From: CAYRYU01 sp964428355
Lineage (GTDB): Bacteria > Muiribacteriota > Ozemobacteria > Ozemobacterales > Ozemobacteraceae
Assembly (NCBI GenBank): GCA_964428355.1
Contig: CAYRYU010000095.1
Coordinates: 1 to 27,806, forward strand
DNA length: 27,806 nt
Reading direction: 5' to 3'
Positions 1 through 9,691 of this stretch are shown here, one piece after another; positions within the stretch are counted from its first letter, which is position 1, and every line of letters starts with the position of its first letter. A model generated the notes under the pieces. The model searched no databases. It had not been told where the DNA came from and worked only from the letters and a program-made list of their open reading frames with translations. Position numbers and translations under genes: made by a program.

Positions 1-539
1 GCGGAGGCGATCTCCCCTTTTTCCTCCAGGATTCCAGCATACTCCGCCGAAAATTCCAGGAAGAACGGAAGGTCGTTCCGCGCGGCTTCGACGAAAGACT
101 CCCATGACCGACGCATCTCCCCCCGCTTGGCCTCTCTCCTTATCTTACCCCAGACCTCCTCGTCACGCAATTTCCGCTGCACGCGCGCGACCGCCTTCAT
201 CGGAACGGGGTCACCAGGGAGAAGCACCCTTGCCTGCGAGAAAGACTGGAGGGCGGCTTGAAAATCGCCCTTGTTGAATGCCAGGAAGCCATTCCGCATC
301 AGCCTGTCGGCAACGCTTCGAATCTGCCCGGATACCTTCACCTTGGGGACGGTAACCACCCCAACCTCAATCGTATCCCCGAGGGTCGGGGTCGGGAAGG
401 GTGCCGGAAGAGGAGGAAGGGGAACGGGCATACCCGCCCTCCACCTGAAAAGGAGCAACCCGACGATGAGGATGGAGAAAACCAGGATCGCGCGATCCAG
501 GTAATGTGTCATTTTGGGGGGACTATTCGCGGGAAACAT
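1..539 (-). CDS. TPR-containing single-pass membrane protein (C-terminus off window)
   Basis: I translated this by hand. The frame stays open from an ATG at 539-537 to the window edge, about 179 residues. A short N-terminus is followed by one membrane segment (AILVFSILIVGLLLF, about residues 17-31), a proline-rich linker (PVPLPPLPAPFPTPT), and a helical part typical of TPRs (GFLAFNKGDFQAALQSFSQA). It is a paralogue of the TPR protein at 10438-9692: the order of parts is the same, and DLPFFLEFSAEYAGILEEKGEIAS here matches DPDFFFTNATSFAMFLERHGMIAS there. The start is uncertain. ATG codons at 542, 539 and 512 are in frame. I chose 539 because GGTGG lies five bases upstream, while 512 has no Shine-Dalgarno site. 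It probably acts as a scaffold at the inner membrane with its TPR part outside the cytoplasm. No specific function is recognised. Confidence 0.75.
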   Translation of the reverse strand, partial: MFPANSPPKMTHYLDRAILVFSILIVGLLLFRWRAGMPVPLPPLPAPFPTPTLGDTIEVGVVTVPKVKVSGQIRSVADRLMRNGFLAFNKGDFQAALQSFSQARVLLPGDPVPMKAVARVQRKLRDEEVWGKIRREAKRGEMRRSWESFVEAARNDLPFFLEFSAEYAGILEEKGEIAS

Positions 540-704
540 CATAGCCACCCATGCCCGTCCAAGGGCAGTCGAGGGCGGAAACCTCCAATTTCTGGGTCCG
601 AAAAGAAGTCGCTGCGGAGGATTTCCCGTGGACGTGGCCTCGGACTCACCCAACTGGGCCGGGGCATCCCTCCAAAATGGCGAAAAAGGAAAGCCACAAG
701 ATAA

Positions 705-732
705 ATAATACCAAAAACCACCCAAAATTCAA
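705..732 (-). promoter_or_regulatory. Probable sigma70 promoter for the leftmost TPR gene
   Basis: On the minus strand, TTGAAT (732-727) and TATTAT (710-705) are separated by 16 bases, in a locally AT-rich stretch just downstream of the terminator of the giant gene. The -10 hexamer matches consensus at five of six positions and the -35 at four of six. Transcription would start near 698, giving a leader of about 160 bases. Confidence 0.5.
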
Positions 733-744
733 CGAAAAGCCTTC

Positions 745-790
745 CCAAAGAGAAGCTCCCCCATCCTGTGAAGGTTTGGGGGAGCTTCAG
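745..790 (-). terminator. Rho-independent terminator of the giant repeat-protein gene
   Basis: A perfect 12 bp stem (752-763 with 777-788, GAAGCTCCCCCA against TGGGGGAGCTTC) encloses a 13-base loop. It lies 20 bases after the stop codon at 809-811. On the minus strand the stem is followed by TCTCTTT, a modest T-rich run. Its position and perfect pairing make it a good terminator for the minus-strand operon. Confidence 0.75.
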
Positions 791-808
791 GGTCGGACGA
801 TCAGTCGG

Positions 809-3800
809 TCACCATTCGTAGTAGGCCTTTTCCCCCTTGAGTTCGAGCCTTTGGTTCGGGGAAATCAGCTTCTTCCCCTTGTTGAACGCCGTGGGCTTTG
901 CCTGACCGGCAAAACCCTTTTCCAGCTGCAACCCGTCGAAGAAAACCACCCTTTTCTGCGCCGCGTCGGGGTTGGCGTTCTTCAGGAGGATGTAGGTGTG
1001 GCTCGAAACGGAATCGTCATGCTTGTAATCGAAGGTGAAGTAGAGCCTGAACCACGGAAGAAGCCCGAAAGAGGGATTTTGGAGGGTGAAACTGTCGGCA
1101 ACCCCATAGAAACCGAGCAATGGTCCGAAGGGGGTTACCGCACCGGTCGAGGCGATGCTTACCCCGGAATAACCTACCTGCACTCCGTACTGGTCGGTCT
1201 GAAGGAACCCGATTTCGCCGGTTCCGGTTCCCGGGCAGACGGTCACCGACAGGATGTAATGCTCGGCAACCCCGGTAACGAGGGGAAACACGCTGGTTGC
1301 GACCTCCTGGAACAGGGTTCCCGAAGCGAGGCCCTGCGGGCCTTTCAGCGGAACATGGATGAGCAGGTTGAGGGTGAAGCTGGCTTCGTTGGGGAAAGCC
1401 GAGTCGAAGAAGGTCAGGGTGGCGATGTAATCCCCGGCGTTGGCGGCAAGCGGGACCACGACCCCGACGCTCGCGGGGCACGAGAGCCCGGCATTGAGAG
1501 CCCCTACGAGGTCGTAGGATATGTAGATCTCGCTGAGGGGGATGGTGTAGCCGGGGCCCTCGAGGTCGGTCTTCGCGCAATCCGGCAAGAAAGGTTGGAT
1601 GCCCTTGTTCGAGACGACGAATGGGAAGGTCGCGTTGGAACCCGCCTGGACGGTCCCGCTGATGGGCTTGGGCGTGATGGTGATGGACGCCGGGGGAACC
1701 GTGACTGAAAGCAGGAGGCTCGTCGAGGCATCCGGGAGGTGGTCGTCGTCGTAGATCCACTGGACCGCGGAGTAGGCTCCCGCCGGTTGGGCAGTGGGGA
1801 TGGTCAGGCCCGCGGTCGCATTCATGATGCTCACTGGCGGTATCGAGAATCCGGGATTGGGCGTGAACCCGATGTTGGAGGTCCCGATCGTGTTCCCCCC
1901 GGATACCAGGGCCGCGCGATTGTAACGGATGTCCGTAAGGGTGTTTCCGCAGACGTTTCGGATGAGATAGGCTTGCGAAGCCTGGGAACCCCGCACCATG
2001 TCGCCGAAGTCTAGAACCGAGGGGTCCGAGATCATTTCGTAGGACAAAGCGCCCCCCGATGTGACCAGCACCTTTGCCACGAAGGTGTCGCTGGGTTCCC
2101 CGGCGTCGAAAACCCCGTCCCCGTCAAGGTCCTCGTAAACCCTCTGCGTCCCGGAATAGATACCCGAGGGAAGTGTCCCGGCGGTGTGGATGTAGAGGCT
2201 GATATCCCTGGTGACCCCGGGGTTGAGGTTGGGGGGGGTGATCTGGGTGGTAGTGAAGTGCAGATCCGTGGTCGGAATCGTCCCCGGGCCGACCAACGGG
2301 GCCGAAGCTATCCGGGTGTTCGAAAGGAAGACGGTTCCGGTGTTTCGTACCGTGAAAACCAGTGAAGAAGAGTCGTTTCCCTTCTGGACGTTTCCGAAAT
2401 CCAGGGTCGCGTTCAGCACATCGAGCGCTTTTTCCCCCACCGCGATCTTGACCAGGATCTCCCAGGACTCCTCACCGGTGTCATAGGAGCCATTCAGATC
2501 AGCATCGTGCCAGAAGAATATCTTCCCCTGGTACACCCCGGTCGGCGTCGTCAACGCCGTGGTCACCTTGAGGCTTCCAACTTCGCTCGGAGTGCCCGGG
2601 AAGGGAATATTCCAAGGGGTTTCGGGGGCGGTCAACAAGAGCTTGTCGGCCGTGATCTTGTTTCCGCCGTCCGCCAGGTCGGGAAGGGTCCATCGGAGGT
2701 TGAGGTCGAGGTTTCCGAGGTTCGTGATCGTGAAGTTTTTCGTGACGACCTCCCCTCTCGTCACGCCGCCCATGTCCAGGGTGGTCGGACTGAGGCTCAT
2801 GACCGCTTTCAGGAGGACCTTCACCTGGCAGAGGATGGTGTCGTAGACTTCCGTGGCATCGTGAATCCCGTCGTCGTCGTCATCCTGGAAGACCATCAAC
2901 GGGGTCGCCTGGGCATAAACCCCGTCCGGTTGACCGGGCGGCACCGAAATCTGGATGGTCGGAGTCCAGGTCACGCCGGTCGCCAGAAGCCCGATGGGGT
3001 CTGGAGCAGAGTAGATCTGGTTCGCCGGCGTGATAGAAGTTGCCGCCGCTTTTTCCAGGTCGTATTTCAAATACTTCAGGTTCGTCAGGGTCCGTTCCCC
3101 GATGTTCTTCACGCTGAAAAATATCGGGCTGGTAACGGTTCCCGGGGGTGCTTCACCCAGGTAGAGCGGGGAGGTCTCGAGAATGTCCACACCGTCGACG
3201 CCCACTTCGACGCGCATCTCGAACGTGTCGGAAGCCTCGGTGGCATCCACAGTGTTGTTGTTGTTGGAATCGACATACAACAACCCCCGTCCGACGTAAT
3301 TTCCGGCGGCCTGTCCGAAGGGAATTGTGATCGTCAGGGTAGCGATCTGATGTGTAACCGTTGGGAAATTCAGCGTCCAGTTCGTCGCGGGAAGGAATGT
3401 GGGATTCGGGATTGTATCGACACCTTTGGTGAGGGGCGAGAGGATGACCCACCGCATGTGCTGGCACTTCCAGTTTCCGACATTCACCACGTCGAGGGTG
3501 CAGTCACGGGTGGTGTTAGGGAGCGAGCTGCCGAAGTTCGCGATCTCCTCCGCGATGGCGAAGTTCTCGCTCTCAAGGACGTCGATCTCGAGAGTGAATC
3601 CAACCGATTTGCCGACTTCGGTCCCGTCCCGGATTCCGTTCTTGTTCTTGTCGTTGTAAACATACTGCATTCCCGAATAGATCTGGGCGCTTCCCGCGGA
3701 CTCCTCAACCCCGAAGGGGACGATCACGTAGACCCGGAAAAGCTTCTCCGCGCCGGGCGCGATCGTGGGAATCGTGCCGGGGTCGATCGAGATGAATGCC

Positions 3801-6800
3801 GACCCGATCGGGGGTTTGCTCGGACGGTTTAGGTCGTGGAACTCGAACTTGATGTTTTCGAGGGGGATGGATCCGGTGTTCCGGATACGAACCCAGCCCT
3901 GAACCGCGGTCAATCCTGGAGCGGTGTCAGGCATGGACACGGTGGCGGAACCGACCGTGAATACCTCCGTCGCTCCCACGATGAGAGAGAGAGAAGTGGT
4001 TCCCGAAGCCTCGCCCGGGTCGACCATCCCGTCGGCATCCTTGTCGTCGAGGTAGGTGCCGGTCCCGTTGTAGGTCCCCGCGGGCTGGCCCGCTGGGATC
4101 TTTACCGAGAAGGTTTCCCACGCGCTTGCACCCTTCGCCAGCATTCCCACGGCCGTGGGCTGGATGGTAACGTTGGTGTTCGCGATGGTGTTGCCCCCCG
4201 AGACGAAGTTGGATACGAGCAACCGGACGATGTTCAGATTGACGTTTCCGATGTTGCTCACCATCAACGAGGCCGTGGCGGTCTGGTCGCCGGGGACCCA
4301 GCTCCCCAGGAACATCGTGGTGGTTCCCGGCTGGAGCTTCTCGACCTGGGGAACATAGACGCGTAGGGCGAAAGTCCCGATCGGTTCGCCGATCGAGTTT
4401 CCGTCGAGATCGTTGTCCTCGAAAACGAACTGCTGCGAGGTGTAGGTCCCGGCGATGGTCGCGGGGGGGACCGAAACCCTGACCTGGCCGCCGGTGTTGG
4501 CACCGACGATGAGGGAGGGAAGAGGGTCGGGATTGCCGGTGATGGCCGACAAGGGGATGAAATAAGGGTCCGAGGCGAGGTTGTAGAACTCCCACCGGAC
4601 CGCGTCGAGATTGAAGTTGCCCGAGTTGGTGACCGTGAGGTTGCCCCAGGGGCTGGTATTCGCGGGTTCGGTCGAACCCAGGTCGACCAGCGGGGGTGCG
4701 ATGGAGAACTTCTCCTCGAAGATTTCCACGCCCTTCGAGGGGGAATCCGGAACGTCGTTCGTGGTCCCGTCGGCGAGGGAGGTGCCTGAAGCGAGCCGGC
4801 GCGGGGCCCCAACCCCGAACAGCCGGAACATCTGCCCCGCGGCGGTGGTGGTGGTCGGCCGGTAGGTGGCCGTGAACTGGACAGGGTTTCCGCAGGAAAC
4901 TGTGGTGAGCGTCGGCACTGGATCCGAGATCACGGTCGCGTCCCCCGAGGAGCTCGTGTCCTTGACCCAGGTGACCGGCTCGAGAATCACCGACTCATGG
5001 TTGGCCGATGTGGCGGAAAGGTAGATCTGGTCGAGGCATGCGTGATTGGTTCCTGCACCCGACGTGAAGGAGAACCGGAGCATCGCATTGGGGTTGTTTT
5101 CCACGGTAGCGGGAAGAGGAACAGAAACCCGCGACCAGGTCCCGGCGGCGACCGAGGTGGAGTAGGTCGTGAGGGGCGTCCAGGCCCCGCCTCCGTTGGC
5201 GGAAACGAGGACCTGGAGAGAGGAAGGGTTCGCGAAGACCAGCGAGTGGTCGAAGTTCAGGGTGATCGAATAGACCCCCTGGAGCCTGACCGCGCGGGTA
5301 AGCGTCGATGTTCCCGCCGCGGCCCGCGTAATGTGTACGTAGTTGGTACGGGGGTTGTCCGCGTAGGCCGCGCCGTTGTCGACCAGTATTCCGCCGCCGG
5401 CGCAGGTCCAGTTCGCGGGTGCCAGGCCCGCGACATCGTTCTGGAAACCATCGGCCATCGGCGAGGCATGAACCGTCAGGGTCGCGGTCATCGATTCACC
5501 GACCATCGAGACGGAGGGCGAAAGATCGAAAAGCGGGAACAGATCTGGCTTTTCGAGCAATTGGAAGGACCCGGTGGCGACCTGGGACCCTCCCTGCGAA
5601 ATCGCGATCCTCCAGACCCCGGAAAGGTGCGTGCCTAGCGGCGCATGGTTCGGAAGCGGCAGCGGGAGCACCCCTCCGGCGGTGGTGGTAACGTTGTCGG
5701 TGAACCTGAGCGTTCCGCCGGTATAGGCGTCATACCATCGCACGACGGTGGCGACACTTGGAGTGAGGCCGCTTGCGCTTGCCACGACCGTCTGCCCGCG
5801 GCTGAAGGAGTCCTTCAACTGCGTTGCCCCGGCATCGGCATAGGTCTTGACGACGCGGTTCCCGATAGTCCAGGCCCAAAGTGTGGTGGCGGCAGGGTCG
5901 GTGATCGTACCCGTCGCATTTATGTCGATGGCGGTCGCCGAGGCATCGATGTTCACGACCCCGGTGGGTGCCCCCAGGTCGATCGAAACGGTGAAGGTCG
6001 CGGTCATCGTCGTTACGGGCTGGGTTTCCTCGCCCGCTCCCTGGCTCTGGGGGCCGTCCATCCAGATGGTAACGTCATCGATCGCCAGCCGGTTGTTTCC
6101 CGTCTCCCCACCAGCCGAAAAGTTCGTTTCGAAGGAGATCTGGAATGCCGCGGTCTTGGGAAAGCTGGAGAGGTTGAACTCCTCCAGATGCCAGACGCCG
6201 TCGTCGGGGCCCCAACCGCTGTAGTTCATCACGTAGTTCCATAGGGGATTGTACACCCCGAACTCGAAATCGTCGTTGTTCTCGCAGTTTGCGTAGAGCC
6301 GGTTGAAGGAGACCTTCAGGTCGGGGAACCTGGTGGCGTCCATCGTGTAGAAGCACCTTACCCAAGGGGTGTCGCAATACCGGAACATCAACGCCTGGGC
6401 GCCGATCTCCCACCCCTGGGAGTCGGAGATGAACACACCCCTGGCCGGCCGCTGGACGGTCCAGCCCGGGAAATCCGCCATTGCCCCATTCGGGAAACCG
6501 GGACTTGCGGGGGTGATTCCAACGGGATAGGTATTGGGGGTCTCCCAGTTCTGGAAATGGAGATAGCAGTTCGCACGGTTCGTCAGACCTGCTCCCGCTC
6601 CGGCATTCCCGTAGTAAACGTAATAGCTCTCGTCGGCGGAATATGGAAGGATGTCCGCCGTGAGCCGGAAGGCCGTGCTCTTGGCGTTCTCGAGGAACCT
6701 GTTGAGCTCGGTCCATGACTGGGTCGTGTCGTCCCATTTAACCACGCGCCAGTCGTCCTTGTCCGCCTGGAGTTTGCCCGAGGTCACGAGAGCATCGGTG

Positions 6801-9676
6801 TCGGTGAGAGCCCGGGAGGTGCAACCCGCGGCAAAGATCGTCGAGCCCGCCGTCAGTGTCAGTTTCTGACGGTAGGTGAAAGCGGCATGGGCGGCCGACC
6901 AGGGCGGATACAGGCCTCCCTTGAGGGTAACGGGGAGAGACGGGGTTACGAGGGTGTTCGGAAACAGGGCGGAGTAATCCGTGACTCCCTGTTTGAAGAT
7001 CAGCGCGATCGAAGCTACCGACAGCTCGGATGTTCCGGTGTTGCTCAAGGCGACCGTCACTGGAAGCCCCGTCTGGCCTCGATTGACGTTTGTGTCGGGA
7101 GCCGCCACGGTGGTCACGGAGAAACCTTCCTGCCTGACGATGCAGACGTTGGAACTCGCGGAAGCCGATACCGTCTGGACCGTGCTGCCCTCCATCGTCC
7201 CGCTTGCGTTGCCCCGGAAAACCAGGAAACCCGGAGTCAGTGCCACACCCGTCCAGGTGAAGGTGCGGCTTTCCCCCCCCGGAATGTTCTGCGCGCTCGG
7301 GATCGGCCCGTTGAAATCGCCGTATGTCGCCCCCCCGATCGGGGTCAGCGCGGAGGGGGTGACCCCGATCGCCTGCGTCTGACCCCCGTTGCTGACACGT
7401 TCGGTGAGCGTGAAAGCCTGGCCGCAAACCATCGTCGAGGGCATGGTGAAATTGGAAACGAGCTGGGCGGGAATGTTCAGATCGAACGTGATTTCCGCGT
7501 ATCGGACCGAACCTGCGGGGTTTTCCACGTGGATGGTCCACCTCCCGCTCGGATCCGAAGCGGACATAACATGGCTGTGGTAAAGGTTCCCGTCGCTGCT
7601 GGGATACAAAGTCGCGCTCGCCACTTCCTGATCCGAGGGGTTGAACCACCGGATGATATAGGTCATCCCGGGGTTGTAACCCTTTCCCTTTCCATAAACC
7701 GTTTCGCCCGCATTGAAGGTGGCCTTCGGGGAGAGGTAATACGGGTTTCCGTAGGTGATGAAATCCTGGCCCAGGATCGTCCAGGTCAGGGGAACCGCCG
7801 CCGAATCGTCGGCGACGGTTCCTCCGGTGTTCGACTCGGTTCCGGAGGCGATACCGTCAATGGTGTCGGCCCCGGCAACGGCATTGTCGTCCACATCGAC
7901 ATCGAAATACGCTTTGATGGTGGGCACGAGGGGAACCGGTTCCTCGACCCCCCAGGAAGGGTTGTTAGGTTCGGGGACCGCGACGTTCCTGATTCGCAGG
8001 TCGTCGACGCACCAGCCGAAAGCATTGACCGCCCAGTCGATATAGAACGCGTATTCGAGCCTGATGCTGCTCCCTGCCCATTCGGAAAGGTTGTAGGTCT
8101 GTTTCTGCCATCCCCCGTGTTCCTTCCCCTGACCGTAGGTAGCTTCGAGGTTCTTGATCAGCGCAAAAGTGTTCGGATCCACCACCCGCAACCGGCCGAA
8201 ATCATATGCGCCCGGGGGGACACTGGTTTCTACGTCGAGGGTATCCCAGAAGGTCAGAGTGGGATTGAGAGTATTCGCAAGATTGATAACGGGTGAACGC
8301 AGGACCATGATCTCGCTTGTCGGGACATTGGGATTGTCGTAAGTGTTGTCGGCATCCGTTCCCCAGTAGTTCAAGCCCGTCCGGGCATTTATCGGCCCTG
8401 CACCGTCCTCGTCCGCGAGGTCGTCCCCGGCGTTGTCCCGGCCGCGTTCCCACCGGTCGGCATACCCGCCCGGCATTCCCGCACCTGCGAGGGATGTCCA
8501 GCCGTTCACGGTTTCGACGTCGTCGTCGAACAGGAAAACGTTCTTGGGATTGGCGGGAGGGTTGACGGCGTCGGCGGCATTCGCTCCGTAGTAGATCGCG
8601 TAATCACGGGTGGAGGAAGGTGAAGGCCCAAGAGGCGCCTGCAACCGGAACCAGATCTTCGTATCGGTCGCGTTCCAGTTGGACTCGACAACGGAATCGG
8701 TATACCTCAAAGGCCCAACGTAATTCTTCGAGAGCGGATCGCGAAAGCGCGCGATCTCCTGGAAGATGGCACCGTTGAAGTAGACGATGCGGATGTCGTC
8801 ACCGCTCGTAAGCGATTTCCCTGCGCTGACAAGACTGGCGTGGTCGAACTGGAACTTGATCTCGTAACCCGCAGGGAGAGTGGACGGAGAGCGGTTTCCG
8901 ATGGTCAGTTGCCGTCGGTAGGGCCACCGGGTGTTCCACCATGCCCCCTGGGTGAAGTTCTTGGGAAGGGTCGGTGAGGTCATCGTCCATCCGGAATAGT
9001 TCGAGGGCACGAGGGGAGCCAGGTCGATATGGTTGACCTCGACATCGGCCTCGCCCGAACGGCTAACATCCATGATTGCCTGGTTCGCCGTGCTTCCGCG
9101 GTTCACCTGGGATGGCCCCAAAATGCTCGTTATGACGAGTTCGGAAGGCTGTTGCACGGTCCACGTATGCGTTACGTCGGCACCTGTATCGTTTCCCCCG
9201 GGCGCTGTCTGGACACTTCCGTCAACGATGCAGACGCCCGAATCGGAAAGCGGATGGACCGAAAGAGTGAACATGCATGATACCTTCTGACTCGCCGGAA
9301 TCACCGCGGGAAGAGTCGGAGTGTTCAAGGTGACTTCGTATCGTCCCAGACCGAACGTCAGGGTGGCCAGTGACATCGTCGTGGGGTTGATGGTGTCCAG
9401 GTTCTCGACTTCCATGATAACCACGATACCCGTCTGGCCTTTGGAGACCGTCGAATTCGGACAGGAGATGGAGTTGATCCTGACCGCCCCTGAAACCGGC
9501 GCTGCAAGAGCCACTGCCAGGAGGAAGAGAATCCCCTTCAAGACGAGCGGCCGGGTCACGGGGCCGCGGGCGGCTCTCACCAAGGCCGACCCGGATGCGA
9601 GACCGGGAGACGGACCTGAAGCCATTCCTGAAAAAATGCCTCTGGAAGTCTTGGGGATTCTTTGCTCGCTTTTCAT
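809..9676 (-). CDS. Giant exported protein (2955 aa): DUF2341 and jelly-roll modules plus nine Ig-like repeats with calcium loops
   Basis: The N-terminus has a long cytoplasmic lead and one hydrophobic segment (about residues 46-64, ending AAPVSGA), so the protein is exported. Near residue 245 begins a DUF2341 module (WWNTRWPYRRQLTIGN, then SGDDIRIVYFNG and DYAIYYGA), followed by a jelly-roll-like part with GWT and acidic residues. A second, more diverged pair lies at about 929-1209 and a third jelly-roll-like part at about 1410-1560. Residues about 1660-2776 are nine Ig-like repeats. The C-terminus (PSFG...DGLQLEKG...PTAF) resembles a carbohydrate-binding module. The start is supported by GAGAGGTAG eight bases before the ATG. 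The gene begins 15 bases after the upstream TPR gene ends, so the two form an operon. Probable role: a long surface or secreted adhesin-like fibre. No catalytic motif was seen. DUF2341 and the Ig-like fold are recalled families; adhesion is inference. Confidence 0.93.
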   Translation of the reverse strand: MKSEQRIPKTSRGIFSGMASGPSPGLASGSALVRAARGPVTRPLVLKGILFLLAVALAAPVSGAVRINSISCPNSTVSKGQTGIVVIMEVENLDTINPTTMSLATLTFGLGRYEVTLNTPTLPAVIPASQKVSCMFTLSVHPLSDSGVCIVDGSVQTAPGGNDTGADVTHTWTVQQPSELVITSILGPSQVNRGSTANQAIMDVSRSGEADVEVNHIDLAPLVPSNYSGWTMTSPTLPKNFTQGAWWNTRWPYRRQLTIGNRSPSTLPAGYEIKFQFDHASLVSAGKSLTSGDDIRIVYFNGAIFQEIARFRDPLSKNYVGPLRYTDSVVESNWNATDTKIWFRLQAPLGPSPSSTRDYAIYYGANAADAVNPPANPKNVFLFDDDVETVNGWTSLAGAGMPGGYADRWERGRDNAGDDLADEDGAGPINARTGLNYWGTDADNTYDNPNVPTSEIMVLRSPVINLANTLNPTLTFWDTLDVETSVPPGAYDFGRLRVVDPNTFALIKNLEATYGQGKEHGGWQKQTYNLSEWAGSSIRLEYAFYIDWAVNAFGWCVDDLRIRNVAVPEPNNPSWGVEEPVPLVPTIKAYFDVDVDDNAVAGADTIDGIASGTESNTGGTVADDSAAVPLTWTILGQDFITYGNPYYLSPKATFNAGETVYGKGKGYNPGMTYIIRWFNPSDQEVASATLYPSSDGNLYHSHVMSASDPSGRWTIHVENPAGSVRYAEITFDLNIPAQLVSNFTMPSTMVCGQAFTLTERVSNGGQTQAIGVTPSALTPIGGATYGDFNGPIPSAQNIPGGESRTFTWTGVALTPGFLVFRGNASGTMEGSTVQTVSASASSNVCIVRQEGFSVTTVAAPDTNVNRGQTGLPVTVALSNTGTSELSVASIALIFKQGVTDYSALFPNTLVTPSLPVTLKGGLYPPWSAAHAAFTYRQKLTLTAGSTIFAAGCTSRALTDTDALVTSGKLQADKDDWRVVKWDDTTQSWTELNRFLENAKSTAFRLTADILPYSADESYYVYYGNAGAGAGLTNRANCYLHFQNWETPNTYPVGITPASPGFPNGAMADFPGWTVQRPARGVFISDSQGWEIGAQALMFRYCDTPWVRCFYTMDATRFPDLKVSFNRLYANCENNDDFEFGVYNPLWNYVMNYSGWGPDDGVWHLEEFNLSSFPKTAAFQISFETNFSAGGETGNNRLAIDDVTIWMDGPQSQGAGEETQPVTTMTATFTVSIDLGAPTGVVNIDASATAIDINATGTITDPAATTLWAWTIGNRVVKTYADAGATQLKDSFSRGQTVVASASGLTPSVATVVRWYDAYTGGTLRFTDNVTTTAGGVLPLPLPNHAPLGTHLSGVWRIAISQGGSQVATGSFQLLEKPDLFPLFDLSPSVSMVGESMTATLTVHASPMADGFQNDVAGLAPANWTCAGGGILVDNGAAYADNPRTNYVHITRAAAGTSTLTRAVRLQGVYSITLNFDHSLVFANPSSLQVLVSANGGGAWTPLTTYSTSVAAGTWSRVSVPLPATVENNPNAMLRFSFTSGAGTNHACLDQIYLSATSANHESVILEPVTWVKDTSSSGDATVISDPVPTLTTVSCGNPVQFTATYRPTTTTAAGQMFRLFGVGAPRRLASGTSLADGTTNDVPDSPSKGVEIFEEKFSIAPPLVDLGSTEPANTSPWGNLTVTNSGNFNLDAVRWEFYNLASDPYFIPLSAITGNPDPLPSLIVGANTGGQVRVSVPPATIAGTYTSQQFVFEDNDLDGNSIGEPIGTFALRVYVPQVEKLQPGTTTMFLGSWVPGDQTATASLMVSNIGNVNLNIVRLLVSNFVSGGNTIANTNVTIQPTAVGMLAKGASAWETFSVKIPAGQPAGTYNGTGTYLDDKDADGMVDPGEASGTTSLSLIVGATEVFTVGSATVSMPDTAPGLTAVQGWVRIRNTGSIPLENIKFEFHDLNRPSKPPIGSAFISIDPGTIPTIAPGAEKLFRVYVIVPFGVEESAGSAQIYSGMQYVYNDKNKNGIRDGTEVGKSVGFTLEIDVLESENFAIAEEIANFGSSLPNTTRDCTLDVVNVGNWKCQHMRWVILSPLTKGVDTIPNPTFLPATNWTLNFPTVTHQIATLTITIPFGQAAGNYVGRGLLYVDSNNNNTVDATEASDTFEMRVEVGVDGVDILETSPLYLGEAPPGTVTSPIFFSVKNIGERTLTNLKYLKYDLEKAAATSITPANQIYSAPDPIGLLATGVTWTPTIQISVPPGQPDGVYAQATPLMVFQDDDDDGIHDATEVYDTILCQVKVLLKAVMSLSPTTLDMGGVTRGEVVTKNFTITNLGNLDLNLRWTLPDLADGGNKITADKLLLTAPETPWNIPFPGTPSEVGSLKVTTALTTPTGVYQGKIFFWHDADLNGSYDTGEESWEILVKIAVGEKALDVLNATLDFGNVQKGNDSSSLVFTVRNTGTVFLSNTRIASAPLVGPGTIPTTDLHFTTTQITPPNLNPGVTRDISLYIHTAGTLPSGIYSGTQRVYEDLDGDGVFDAGEPSDTFVAKVLVTSGGALSYEMISDPSVLDFGDMVRGSQASQAYLIRNVCGNTLTDIRYNRAALVSGGNTIGTSNIGFTPNPGFSIPPVSIMNATAGLTIPTAQPAGAYSAVQWIYDDDHLPDASTSLLLSVTVPPASITITPKPISGTVQAGSNATFPFVVSNKGIQPFLPDCAKTDLEGPGYTIPLSEIYISYDLVGALNAGLSCPASVGVVVPLAANAGDYIATLTFFDSAFPNEASFTLNLLIHVPLKGPQGLASGTLFQEVATSVFPLVTGVAEHYILSVTVCPGTGTGEIGFLQTDQYGVQVGYSGVSIASTGAVTPFGPLLGFYGVADSFTLQNPSFGLLPWFRLYFTFDYKHDDSVSSHTYILLKNANPDAAQKRVVFFDGLQLEKGFAGQAKPTAFNKGKKLISPNQRLELKGEKAYYEW
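1347..4696 (-). repeat. Nine tandem Ig-like repeats of 115-130 aa within the giant protein
   Basis: Each unit has the pattern LDFG.V..G......F.V.N.G...L, then PPG.P.G.Y, then an acidic loop. The loops fit the 12-residue EF-hand pattern (acidic or Asn at 1, 3, 5, Gly at 6, Asp at 9, Glu at 12): DKDADGMVDPGE, DKNKNGIRDGTE, DSNNNNTVDATE, DDDDDGIHDATE, DADLNGSYDTGE and DLDGDGVFDAGE. The first unit has an off-pattern loop (DNDLDGNSIGEP). The eighth is decayed (DDDHLPDAS) and the ninth has none. Calcium-dependent stiffening of the fibre is an inference from known loops of this type. Confidence 0.85.
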
Positions 9677-9691
9677 CGATCTCTACCTCTC

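Noticed and set aside
539..748. A 69-codon minus-strand frame with a TTG start, a hydrophobic stretch and an ATGA overlap with the next gene; the same frame is open right back to the stop of the giant protein.
   Set aside because: It starts inside the terminator stem and upstream of the likely promoter. The hydrophobic residues come from the AT-rich promoter itself, and no ribosome binding site is well placed.
551..8296. Long plus-strand frames (385, 441 and 469 codons) opposite the giant gene.
   Set aside because: They are low-complexity, Arg/Gly/Asp-rich translations typical of the antisense of GC-rich coding DNA, while the minus strand encodes one continuous recognisable protein.
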